NCBI RefSeq assembly: GCF_900105075.1
Contig: NZ_FNSK01000001.1
Location: forward strand, 1,253,001-1,317,000
Direction: 5' to 3'
Length of the DNA: 64,000 nucleotides
From: Rhodobacter sp. 24-YEA-8
Lineage (GTDB): Bacteria; Pseudomonadota; Alphaproteobacteria; Rhodobacterales; Rhodobacteraceae
Below the pieces are notes generated by a model. That model was not told the DNA's origin, searched no databases, and worked only from the letters and a program-made list of their open reading frames with translations. Made by a program: the position numbers and the translations under genes. This document shows, in pieces, positions 6,979 through 13,080 of this stretch; within the stretch, counting starts at the first letter, position 1, and every line of letters begins with the position of its first letter.

Positions 6979-6993
6979 TCTGAAAAAATCGAA
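6979..6993. promoter_or_regulatory. Degenerate repressor operator near the repressor start
   Basis: TCTGA-AAAAA-TCGAA: an intact left half with two changes in the right half. It lies 22 bp upstream of the repressor ATG and 40 bp (start to start) from the perfect operator at 7019. A weaker site here fits autoregulation of the repressor. Confidence 0.6.
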
Positions 6994-7011
6994 CAGCATC
7001 GCAATCTGATC

Positions 7012-7040
7012 TTGACGATCTGAAATAATCAGATTGTAAG
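7012..7040 (+). promoter_or_regulatory. Rightward early promoter with embedded operator (PR/OR)
   Basis: A -35 box TTGACG (7012-7017) and a -10-like TGTAAG (7035-7040) are 17 bp apart, and the operator TCTGA-AATAA-TCAGA (7019-7033) fills the spacer. Transcription would start near 7047, essentially at the Cro-like ATG (7048), implying a leaderless message. Confidence 0.65.
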
Positions 7041-7047
7041 ATGCGGT

Positions 7048-7281
7048 ATGTATCAAAATGCTCGCTCCTTTATCGATGCTCTTGGTGGCTACCGCGCGGT
7101 GGCCGCTCGGCTTCGCATGGGATCCTCGACGCTTCATGGATACGTGACAGCAGGCTCCCTGCCTCCGCGCTGGTATTCGGCGCTACTGGCTCTTGCGTCA
7201 GAGATTGGGGTCGAGCCACCGCCTCGCTCCCTGTTCTCCTTCGAAGTGCTCCCTCCTAAAGATGAAAAGGACGCTGCGTGA
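7048..7281 (+). CDS. Cro-like early regulator (77 aa)
   Basis: A small helix-turn-helix protein: ARSFIDALGGYRAVAARLRM, then GSSTLHGYVTAGSLPPRWYS, the pattern of Cro/YdaS-like proteins that compete with the repressor. It is the first rightward gene, divergent from the repressor, and its ATG nearly coincides with the predicted transcription start; no Shine-Dalgarno is present. The stop overlaps the reading frame that follows. The tail from residue 57 is Pro-rich and charged. Confidence 0.78.
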   Translation: MYQNARSFIDALGGYRAVAARLRMGSSTLHGYVTAGSLPPRWYSALLALASEIGVEPPPRSLFSFEVLPPKDEKDAA

Positions 7282-7367
7282 TGAAGCACACAGCGCCCTC
7301 GTCCCTTTCCCATCCAAACCCGGTTGATCGCGTCTCCTGCGCTCAACATGGGGAAGGACCCACACAA

Positions 7368-7595
7368 ATGTCATGGTCAAAAGTTTTTGAGCCTCGCTCT
7401 TTCCGGGCGCGGTTCGCCGGTTTCTGGTCTGATTTCCTTCACGAAAACTACCGTAACCCCGAAGAGGTCTCGGTGGCGTTCGGTGTCCGGTATCAGACCG
7501 CGCTGAACTGGTGGCAGGGGATCAACAGGCCCTCGGGTGATGTCGTGGCGCTGGCTGGTCGCCCGTTCCAGGACTTCCTGGAGGGCAGAGGATGA
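7368..7595 (+). CDS. Small phage early protein, possibly DNA-binding (75 aa)
   Basis: The start MSWSKVFEPRSFRARFAGFW follows a GGGGAAGG about 9 bp upstream; an in-frame earlier start at 7278 would add a low-complexity extension. The core EEVSVAFGVRYQTALNWWQG, INRPSGDVVALAG looks like a degenerate helix-turn-helix ('valid-partner, recognise, N-W' pattern). Such proteins sit directly after cro in several Rhodobacteraceae phages. It is linked to the next frame by an ATGA overlap. Role inferred as regulatory. Confidence 0.65.
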   Translation: MSWSKVFEPRSFRARFAGFWSDFLHENYRNPEEVSVAFGVRYQTALNWWQGINRPSGDVVALAGRPFQDFLEGRG

Positions 7596-7747
7596 TCTGG
7601 CTTCTGGGAGCAATCAGGGCAGGGGTCAGCGCCGCGATCATGGCGCTGACCGGCGTTTCGTTCGTACCCAGGGAGGCAGCCAGCAGGCTGATCCCGCTGC
7701 AAAAGTTTTTGACCAGAGAAATTGAGCGCCGGAGGGCGGGTCAGTGA
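7592..7747 (+). CDS. 51-aa early protein coupled to both neighbours
   Basis: The frame reads MIWLLGAIRAGVSAAIMALT, GVSFVPREAASRLIPLQKFL, then a basic tail. Its ATG overlaps the preceding stop (ATGA), and its TGA overlaps the GTG of the methyltransferase (GTGA). The N-terminal 24 residues could form one membrane helix. No family recognised. Confidence 0.6.
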   Translation: MIWLLGAIRAGVSAAIMALTGVSFVPREAASRLIPLQKFLTREIERRRAGQ

Positions 7748-8448
7748 CCGCCGCTGCGCCCAAGGGTCAAAACGTCTCGACGGCCGTCATGCAGCGCAGG
7801 GTCGAGCCGCATGACAGCCTCGACGATTTCCCGACGCCGCCTTGGGCAACGCGCGCCCTGTGTGAGTGGCTTAAGATTTCGGCTGAGTGTGCTGAGGAAC
7901 ACCCTTTGATGCTCGCCGCTCGCGAGCCCTGCGCCAACAGAGGGCACATGGTGCGGGTGCTGTGTGAGTATTTTGCGACTGTCGATGCCGCTGATGTCCA
8001 TGATTACGGCGCCGGGTTTCCGGTGCGCGATTACCTGTTCGGGCCGGATCCCGAACTGGTCGACTGGACCGTGATGAACCCGCCTTTCCGCCTGGCTGAG
8101 CAGTTCATCCAGCGCGGCCTGCGCACCAGCCGGCACGGCATCGCAGTGATCGTCCGCAGCGCGTTCCTTGAGGGCGTTGGTCGGTATCGCGACCTGTTTT
8201 CGGTAATGCCGCCGTCGGATGTTCTGCAATTCACGGAAAGGGTGCCGATGCATCGCGGCAAGCTGGCGGGGCCGGGCGGCACAACTGCCACGGCCTATTG
8301 CTGGATCATCTGGCGGTCGCGGTATCAGGGCTCTGTAACCCGCTTCCGCTGGATCGCGCCTTGCCGGGGCAATCTTGAACGGGACGGCGATTATCCGGCC
8401 GAGCCGGGCGAGTTCGCGCCGGTTGATGCTGGGGCGGTGCTGATATGA
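7744..8448 (+). CDS. Phage DNA adenine methyltransferase-like protein (234 aa)
   Basis: The motif MNPPF (in LVDWTVMNPPFRLAEQFI) matches motif IV (N/D-P-P-Y/F) of N6-adenine methyltransferases, and a preceding DFPTPPWATRALCEWL block is typical of phage proteins in this class. VHDYGAGFPVRDYLFG may supply the SAM-binding loop, though the region between residues 45 and 80 diverges from the classic FxGxG. A C-terminal RFRWIAP segment is also family-like. It starts at GTG (7744), coupled to the previous gene. It probably modifies phage DNA against host restriction. Confidence 0.78.
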   Translation: MTAAAPKGQNVSTAVMQRRVEPHDSLDDFPTPPWATRALCEWLKISAECAEEHPLMLAAREPCANRGHMVRVLCEYFATVDAADVHDYGAGFPVRDYLFGPDPELVDWTVMNPPFRLAEQFIQRGLRTSRHGIAVIVRSAFLEGVGRYRDLFSVMPPSDVLQFTERVPMHRGKLAGPGGTTATAYCWIIWRSRYQGSVTRFRWIAPCRGNLERDGDYPAEPGEFAPVDAGAVLI

Positions 8449-8855
8449 CCCCGACCGCCCGCAAGCACCCGGAATGGATCGGCAAAACGCCAGACACGGC
8501 TGTGCCATCGTGGGTCAAATCCCGCATCCTCGATGCGCAGGATGGTCGCTGCGCGGAATGCCGCAATGATTTCTGCGCACAGCTGCGCCCGGAATTCGAT
8601 CACATTACCGCCCTGATCAATCTGGGCGAGAACCGCGAGAGCAACCTGCAGGCGCTTTGCGGCCCATGCCACGGCAAGAAAACCGCCGCCGATGTGGCGC
8701 TCAAGGCGAAGGTCGCCCGCGTTCGTGGAAATCACCTCGGCCTCAAGCCGAAGTCCAGCCGACCGGTCGGCGGGCAGAACGCGAAAAACTTCATAATTCA
8801 GCCGGGTGGCAGGGTTCTTCACCGCGACACCCGGGAACCCGTCACCAGACGATAG
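8445..8855 (+). CDS. HNH endonuclease (136 aa)
   Basis: The classic HNH layout is present: CAECRNDF (first Cys pair), EFDHITALINLGENRESNLQ (D-H and N), then ALCGPCHGKKTAAD (second Cys pair and H). It lies between two methyltransferase-containing stretches and overlaps the first methyltransferase by 4 bp. It may be an early nuclease acting in recombination or host DNA breakdown; a separate, packaging-type HNH lies beside the terminase at 13,870. Confidence 0.88.
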   Translation: MTPTARKHPEWIGKTPDTAVPSWVKSRILDAQDGRCAECRNDFCAQLRPEFDHITALINLGENRESNLQALCGPCHGKKTAADVALKAKVARVRGNHLGLKPKSSRPVGGQNAKNFIIQPGGRVLHRDTREPVTRR

Positions 8856-8864
8856 GGGGCCGAT

Positions 8865-9920
8865 ATGTCAGATCATCCCGAGCAAAACACCGGCGCAGAT
8901 CTCACTGTAGCCGCCGCCGGCGCAGGTTTGGGGGAGGGTGGTTCCTCCGCCATCCCCGGCCACCACCCTGGGGCGCTCGCCGCTGCGGCGTCCTCGGCCG
9001 GACTGGCTGAAAGGGCGCTACCCTCACCCCCCACGCCCGAGGGCGACCTGATCAGCATTCCGCGCGCTTTGATCTCGGTCTGGTATGACGCGGCGGGTGA
9101 ACTGCTTCAGGAGTGCGACGACTGGCTCAAGCTGAAGCGTGGCAACCATCCGTCTGCCGAGGGTCTGAATTTTGGGGAGACTGAGCGCCGCCGTGAAATC
9201 GGTCGCCTGCTCTTTCTCGACCTCGCCTGGCTGTCTGGCGGCAGTGAACTGGATCAGGCTCCTGCTCGTCTCGCCTCTCTCCCCGCCTCTCAGGCACAGG
9301 GGGAGGCGGCTCTGCGTCGAGCAGAAGAAAAGGCCGCCGCCTTGCAAGGTGGAGATGCTGGCGACGGCCACAGCACTGTTTACAACAGCGCACATCAGAG
9401 TGCCGACAGGTCAAATGTGTCTTTGACACAGATCAAGTCTGTTTGTCTGGTTCCCGCCGCCCCCGCGCCGGTCAGCACCGGGGTGGATCTGGAAGCGCTG
9501 CTGGATGATGTGTGGAATGTCGCCGTCGAACAGGCTGCTGTGGTCGCGCGCAGCTGCGTCCATATGACCCCAGATCCTGACAATGCGATCAGGATCATGC
9601 TGAACGGACGCAAGAAGCTGCACCCCGCCAGTCAGGTTGCCATCACCACCCTCCGCTCCCGCCCTGTCGGGGAGGTGAAGCCGGGGCCGGTTCGCGCTCT
9701 TGAATGGGAAGGCAAAAACGGCTTCTGGCGCGCTGACGATCTGGTTGGTGGCTTCTTCGAGGTCACCCATGTCAATGGCGCCTTCCACATGTGCCGGATC
9801 GTCCATGGCCATGCCAACAAGATGATCCCGTATGTCAGCTATGACGCAGCTACCGCCGCCGCGCAGGTCGAGCATGATCGCCGCATCCGCGCCGCCCTGA
9901 CAGAGGGGGAAGCGGGATGA
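8865..9920 (+). CDS. Phage early hypothetical protein with mosaic middle (351 aa)
   Basis: A Shine-Dalgarno (AGGGGG) lies 6-7 bp before the ATG. The first 60 residues are Ala/Gly/Pro-rich low complexity. Residues ~65-125 read ISIPRALISVWYDAAGELLQ and ERRREIGRLLFLDLAWLSGG; the middle is again low complexity (AQGEAALRRAEEKAAAL). The C-terminal ~140 residues are ordered (LDDVWNVAVEQAAVVARSCV; DNAIRIMLNGRKK). GC-rich palindromes coincide with the low-complexity parts (around 8930-8975 and 9275-9315), suggesting insertion of mobile short repeats in frame. Function unknown. Confidence 0.65.
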   Translation: MSDHPEQNTGADLTVAAAGAGLGEGGSSAIPGHHPGALAAAASSAGLAERALPSPPTPEGDLISIPRALISVWYDAAGELLQECDDWLKLKRGNHPSAEGLNFGETERRREIGRLLFLDLAWLSGGSELDQAPARLASLPASQAQGEAALRRAEEKAAALQGGDAGDGHSTVYNSAHQSADRSNVSLTQIKSVCLVPAAPAPVSTGVDLEALLDDVWNVAVEQAAVVARSCVHMTPDPDNAIRIMLNGRKKLHPASQVAITTLRSRPVGEVKPGPVRALEWEGKNGFWRADDLVGGFFEVTHVNGAFHMCRIVHGHANKMIPYVSYDAATAAAQVEHDRRIRAALTEGEAG

Positions 9921-10255
9921 AGGCTCAGGACTTTATCGCAGATCGCTTGCAGGCCTGCCTACCTGATGGGGTGCCGCCCGCATATCGCGAGATCGTTTCT
10001 GCATCCTTTGAGGGATCAGGCGCGAACCGTAAGGCGGTAGCGGATCTGATTATGATCGACGGCCATCCCGCCACGGTCGAAATCAGCACTTGGGGCCTTA
10101 TGCCTCAGCGATACACAAGCCTGCCCGGCGGCCACCTTTCATTCGAGGATGGCCGATGGCAGCGTATCAACCCGGAAACGCTTGAGCCTTTTCCAGCGCA
10201 GGGTGACTTTCTCGCCACCCTCACCGCCCCCAGGGAAGGGGAGGAGCGGGAATGA
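9917..10255 (+). CDS. Phage hypothetical protein (112 aa) ending in a 33-bp repeat
   Basis: Readable core: DFIADRLQACLPDGVPPAYR, EIVSASFEGSGANRKAVADL, GGHLSFEDGRWQRINPETL. No domain recognised. Its last codons (TLTAPREGEER) come from a 33-bp sequence repeated exactly at the end of the next gene, so the native C-terminus was probably shorter. It overlaps both neighbours by 4 bp. Confidence 0.6.
   Translation: MKAQDFIADRLQACLPDGVPPAYREIVSASFEGSGANRKAVADLIMIDGHPATVEISTWGLMPQRYTSLPGGHLSFEDGRWQRINPETLEPFPAQGDFLATLTAPREGEERE
10216..10248 (+). repeat. 33-bp direct repeat, copy 1
   Basis: The sequence beginning CACCCTCACCGCCCCC and ending GGGGAGGAGCG is identical to 10,917-10,949. The copies are 701 bp apart and enclose the methyltransferase gene. 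Confidence 0.9.
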
Positions 10256-10953
10256 GCATCATTCGCGAAGAGCGCATAGGCGACTGCAGGCTGATCCTGG
10301 GTGATGCCACAAAGATCGCGCCCATCCTGTTCGGCTTCGACAGCATCGTGTCCGATGTTCCCTATGGGATGGGGTACCAGAGCGGGCATGCCACCGATGA
10401 CCTCTGGGGCGAAGAGCGCGAGATCAGGGGCGACCGCGACACGCGCGCCCGCGATCTGATCTGCCTTTTCTCCGATCAGGTACCAACGCTGGTTTTCGGC
10501 ACATGGAAGATTGATCGCCCAAATGGCACCCGTCAGGTGCTGATCTGGGACAAGGGCGGTGCGCTCGGTATGGGCGCCCTGGATATTCCGTGGAAGCCTG
10601 ATCACGAGGAAATCTATGTTCTCGGCAAGGGCTTCACCGGACGGCGTGATTGCGGCTCGGTCCTTTACTGCCCGCCGGTCCAGAGCATGGCGAAAAACGG
10701 GCGCCAGCACCCGAATGAAAAGCCGGTCGGCCTCATGTCTATGCTGATCGCCAAGGTGCCTGGCGTGATCCTTGACCCATTCATGGGATCTGGATCCACG
10801 CTGGTCGCGGCGGCGCGCGCAGGGCGGAAGGCAATCGGGATCGAGGTTCATGCCGGGCATTTCGAAACCGCTTGCCGCAGGCTGCGGGAGGCATATCGCC
10901 AGCCGGTCGATATGTTCACCCTCACCGCCCCCAGGGAAGGGGAGGAGCGCTAG
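10252..10953 (+). CDS. Beta-type DNA methyltransferase (233 aa)
   Basis: N-terminal motif IV appears as SDVPYGMGYQ (DVPY where DPPY is usual), and motif I is C-terminal, GVILDPFMGSGSTLVAAARA, then GRKAIGIEVHAGHFETACRR. This circular order (IV before I) is that of beta-group adenine/cytosine-N4 methyltransferases such as phage and CcrM-like enzymes. NEKPVGLMSMLI is the family's KP block. DVPY instead of DPPY is unusual and could alter activity. No cognate nuclease is next to it, so it is likely an orphan protecting phage DNA. The last 11 codons are the 33-bp repeat. Confidence 0.88.
   Translation: MSIIREERIGDCRLILGDATKIAPILFGFDSIVSDVPYGMGYQSGHATDDLWGEEREIRGDRDTRARDLICLFSDQVPTLVFGTWKIDRPNGTRQVLIWDKGGALGMGALDIPWKPDHEEIYVLGKGFTGRRDCGSVLYCPPVQSMAKNGRQHPNEKPVGLMSMLIAKVPGVILDPFMGSGSTLVAAARAGRKAIGIEVHAGHFETACRRLREAYRQPVDMFTLTAPREGEER
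10917..10949 (+). repeat. 33-bp direct repeat, copy 2
   Basis: Identical to 10,216-10,248 and in the same reading frame, encoding TLTAPREGEER directly before the stop of the methyltransferase gene. Confidence 0.9.
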
Positions 10954-11187
10954 ATGGGTGATCTGGAACTTTGGCAAAAGGAAGTTGTCGCCTGGCTCAT
11001 GTCGGGCGATCCGGTCCGGTTTGGGTGCAACGCGCTCAATGGCGAGGTGATGGACTTCATGGCCGGCCTGCAAACGAGCGGCCATGTCACTATGCAGGAC
11101 ATGGGGCTGGAGCAGGAAACGCGCATGGAGGCGCGATGGACTGGACTGCCCTTCTCCCTCCCCACCCACGACAAGGGGAGGGGGTGA
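10954..11187 (+). CDS. Small phage hypothetical protein (77 aa)
   Basis: It starts directly after the methyltransferase stop (MGDLELWQKEVVAWLMSGDP, then VRFGCNALNGEVMDFMAGLQ) and ends in PFSLPTHDKGRG, encoded by another GC-rich palindrome (CCTCCCC...GGGGAGG, about 11,150-11,178). No Shine-Dalgarno separate from the repeat (GGGGAGGAG) is needed: the 33-bp repeat itself supplies one. Function unknown. Confidence 0.55.
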   Translation: MGDLELWQKEVVAWLMSGDPVRFGCNALNGEVMDFMAGLQTSGHVTMQDMGLEQETRMEARWTGLPFSLPTHDKGRG

Positions 11188-11200
11188 GATGGTGCGCAAC

Positions 11201-11236
11201 AAAAAAGCCGCCATCGCGACATGCGCAAGGGCGGCT
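11201..11236 (-). terminator. Leftward terminator 1
   Basis: Read leftward, AGCCGCC and GGCGGCT (11,236 to 11,206) form a 7-bp stem followed by six T (six A on the plus strand, 11,201-11,206). Confidence 0.7.
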
Positions 11237-11365
11237 CTCTCGTCACTGAAAAACAAGCTCAACAGGGAAATCGTAAACACCAACAATAACCGCAATTTAG
11301 AGGCGATTTGGTGCTCGGGAAAGATGGCATCGTTGCGTAGGCAAAACTGCCCATGGGAAAGAAAC

Positions 11366-11391
11366 GGGGCGCCCCATTCCCTGAGCGCCCC
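11366..11391 (-). terminator. Hairpin of repeat unit A
   Basis: GGGGCGC (11,366-11,372) pairs with GCGCCCC (11,385-11,391). Read leftward it is followed by the T-rich GTTTCTTTC, a weak terminator tail. Confidence 0.55.
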
Positions 11392-11434
11392 GGTCGGTCA
11401 GGGAAGACGACAGGCCGAGGGAGATTGCGGCCGC

Positions 11435-11471
11435 CTGATGTTCAAACAGGTGGTGACTAAATTGGTTCCCA
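11435..11471. repeat. 37-bp direct repeat, copy A
   Basis: It starts CTGATG and ends TTGGTTCCCA, with GTGGTG in the middle. It matches 11,564-11,600 at about 25 of 37 positions with no gaps; the two copies are 129 bp apart. Confidence 0.7.
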
Positions 11472-11483
11472 TACGGGCGATCC

Positions 11484-11515
11484 AAAAAAAACCGGGACGC
11501 AGCTCGGCGCCCCGG
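11484..11515 (-). terminator. Leftward terminator of repeat unit B
   Basis: Read leftward, CCGGG-C-GCG pairs with CGC-A-CCCGG (one internal mismatch), followed by eight T (A run at 11,484-11,491). It lies between the two 37-bp repeats and would end a short leftward RNA beginning near 11,600. Confidence 0.72.
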
Positions 11516-11563
11516 CAGTCATACAGGCAGTTCAACAGACAGGTCACGGGACAGTGTGACGGT

Positions 11564-11600
11564 CTGATGAGACAACGTGTGGTGGGCGGGTTGGTTCCCA
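11564..11600. repeat. 37-bp direct repeat, copy B
   Basis: Second copy of the CTGATG...GTGGTG...TTGGTTCCCA element, 31 bp before the 68-aa gene. Confidence 0.7.
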
Positions 11601-11631
11601 CCTCAACCTGTTGTGAACAGGGGGATGAGGC

Positions 11632-11838
11632 ATGAACCGCGCCTATTCCTCATGGGATGCCTTTGCGGCTGAGCTGCGCGAGGCGATGGGGTTCGATCTT
11701 CGCAGCGCTGCCGGCGAGGCGCGGCGGCATGAGGCCACCAAAATTCAACGCATGAGACGCCTTGAGCGGCCCGGTGATGTGCCGGGCGCGCTGGTTGAAG
11801 GGCGCTGCGAGGATGTAACGGAAGGGGGCAGGCTTTGA
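11632..11838 (+). CDS. Small protein upstream of the replication initiator (68 aa)
   Basis: It begins MNRAYSSWDAFAAELREAMG and continues with a basic, helical segment, ARRHEATKIQRMRRLERPGD. A GGGGGATGAGG stretch provides the ribosome site. Its stop overlaps the TTG start of the initiator (TTGA), so the two are probably co-translated. No family recognised; position and basic character suggest a replication accessory role. Confidence 0.6.
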   Translation: MNRAYSSWDAFAAELREAMGFDLRSAAGEARRHEATKIQRMRRLERPGDVPGALVEGRCEDVTEGGRL

Positions 11839-12476
11839 GCCACGCTGCCACAAACTGGCTTTCTACGCTCCGGGCGGATGAGGTTTCTCATGCCGAGTTC
11901 CGGGTGCTGTTCCATCTATGCGACTGTCACAACGCTGCCCAGGGGTGCTTCCCGACACAGAAGTTTCTGTCCGGAGCGTGCGGGATGGCTCGCTCGACGG
12001 TCAACGTCGCGCTGGCAAACCTCGAGGAAAGGGGCCTGATCCAGCGGCACCAGAGCATTGATGAGCGCACCCGGCGCCAGCGCCCGACCCGCTACATCCT
12101 GGGCTTTGAGATGAGCGAGGCACAAGAGCCGGGTCCGAAATCCGGACACGGAAAATCGGCCAGTCCGCGTCCGGCAGACCGGACACGGGCCGTGTCCGAA
12201 ATTTCGCAAAAGCCGTGTCCGGAAATCAGCAAAAGCCGTGTCCGGGCTGTCGGACACAAACCAGTAAATAAACCCGTAAGGGAACCGGGCGCCGCGAAAC
12301 CGGACACGGGTTTCGATGATCAGCGCGAGGTCGAGGTTCTGGCGTGGTGGGCTGAGAAGATCGAGGCAGGCGGGTTCATACCGCAGTCAGCGATTTCACC
12401 GGCTCAGGCTCAGAAGATGATCGGTCTTTCAATGGTCAACGCCGAGCAGCTGAGAGCTGTCGGGATTTCCTGCTGA
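11835..12476 (+). CDS. Replication initiator, lambda O-like, with internal origin (213 aa)
   Basis: TTG start overlapping the upstream stop, with GGGGG 8 bp before. The N-terminal ~100 residues form a winged helix: SHAEFRVLFHLCDCHNAAQG, CGMARSTVNVALANLEERGL, IQRHQSIDERTRRQRPTRYI. This pattern (GMARSTVNxALxxLEExGLI) is that of helix-turn-helix replication proteins of phages and plasmids. Residues ~105-155 are low complexity because the DNA there consists of repeated CCGGACACGG/CCGTGTCCGG iterons. A short C-terminal helical part (VLAWWAEKIEAGGF; AQKMIGLSM) may contact a helicase loader. It resembles the lambda O gene in carrying its origin inside the coding region. Confidence 0.78.
   Translation: MSHAATNWLSTLRADEVSHAEFRVLFHLCDCHNAAQGCFPTQKFLSGACGMARSTVNVALANLEERGLIQRHQSIDERTRRQRPTRYILGFEMSEAQEPGPKSGHGKSASPRPADRTRAVSEISQKPCPEISKSRVRAVGHKPVNKPVREPGAAKPDTGFDDQREVEVLAWWAEKIEAGGFIPQSAISPAQAQKMIGLSMVNAEQLRAVGISC
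12142..12309. other. Putative phage origin: iteron cluster inside the initiator gene
   Basis: CCGGACACGG occurs at 12,142, 12,179 and 12,300; the inverse CCGTGTCCG(G) occurs at 12,190, 12,213 and 12,236, exactly 23 bp apart, with GCAAAAG before the last two. A partial CGGACAC lies at 12,251. The pair at 12,180-12,198 forms a 19-bp near-continuous palindrome. A less GC-rich stretch (AACCAGTAAATAAACCCGTA region, 12,258-12,280) follows, suitable for unwinding. Confidence 0.7.
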
Positions 12477-12495
12477 GAAAAGAAAGGGGGCAGAG

Positions 12496-13080
12496 ATGGA
12501 AAGCGATGCGCTGAAGGCAGGCAAGGAACGGGTCAGAAAGCTTCTGGTCGAGCCGCTGACCGCCCGTGGGCTGAAGCGGGCAGGCGGGGCGACCGTCGCG
12601 CAGCATGAAGCCACGATGGAAGGGCTGGCCGCGCGTCTGGCCTATATGTCTGCCGAGAACCTCGGTGCGCTGGCCGATGTGGTCGAGCAGCACGGGCAGG
12701 GCAAGCACAAGGATCGCTGGCCGTCTGAGGTGGTGATCTGCAACTGGGCGCGTCAGCTTCAGGAGCCGCCGCCCTCTGACAGCCGGTTCGTCACCACGTA
12801 CCTGCGCAGCCGCGTAGGGCGGCAGGCGCTGGCCGAAGGGTGGGCGGTAGAGCTGTATCTCTCCATCAAGAAGTTCGGCCAGCCACCGAATGGGTTCGTG
12901 GTCAAAACCCTGAAAGATGAGGCTGATGCGTCGAAGCGCCGTCGCGGCAGGATCGAGGCAGAAAGCCGGTTCGGCACCGTGGCGCCTGCGGATCGCCAGT
13001 GGCTCGAATGGTATCACATGGTTGAGGCGCGTGTCGCGGCCATCATGGATGCGCAGGATACGGAAGGGGATGTGGCGTGA
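12496..13080 (+). CDS. Phage protein downstream of the initiator (194 aa)
   Basis: A strong Shine-Dalgarno (AAAGGGGG) precedes the ATG. The protein is largely helical: KERVRKLLVEPLTARGLKRA, MEGLAARLAYMSAENLGAL, then KDRWPSEVVICNWARQLQEP, and a basic segment EADASKRRRGRIEAESRFG. No catalytic motif is visible. By position, after the O-like gene, it may be a helicase loader or replication accessory (lambda P position), but the sequence does not prove this. It is linked to the next gene by TGATG. Confidence 0.6.
   Translation: MESDALKAGKERVRKLLVEPLTARGLKRAGGATVAQHEATMEGLAARLAYMSAENLGALADVVEQHGQGKHKDRWPSEVVICNWARQLQEPPPSDSRFVTTYLRSRVGRQALAEGWAVELYLSIKKFGQPPNGFVVKTLKDEADASKRRRGRIEAESRFGTVAPADRQWLEWYHMVEARVAAIMDAQDTEGDVA

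Larger units (their letters stand above)
11188..11631. other. Regulatory region between early genes and replication genes
   Basis: A rightward frame is open here but has an atypical composition and is broken by hairpins. The region instead shows three hairpins that work as terminators when read leftward, and two copies of a 37-bp repeat. I read it as a small-RNA or regulatory region upstream of the replication gene, in the place of lambda OOP RNA. Confidence 0.5.

Noticed and set aside
11189..11635. A rightward 148-codon frame filling the region before the replication gene
   Set aside because: Although its stop overlaps the next ATG, its composition is unlike phage proteins and it runs through three hairpins and repeats. 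Kept as a possible alternative only.
12121..12310. Repeats in the initiator gene as a CRISPR array
   Set aside because: The units are 10-mers in both orientations inside an open frame with no uniform spacers; iterons fit better. No CRISPR array or cas gene was seen anywhere in the window.
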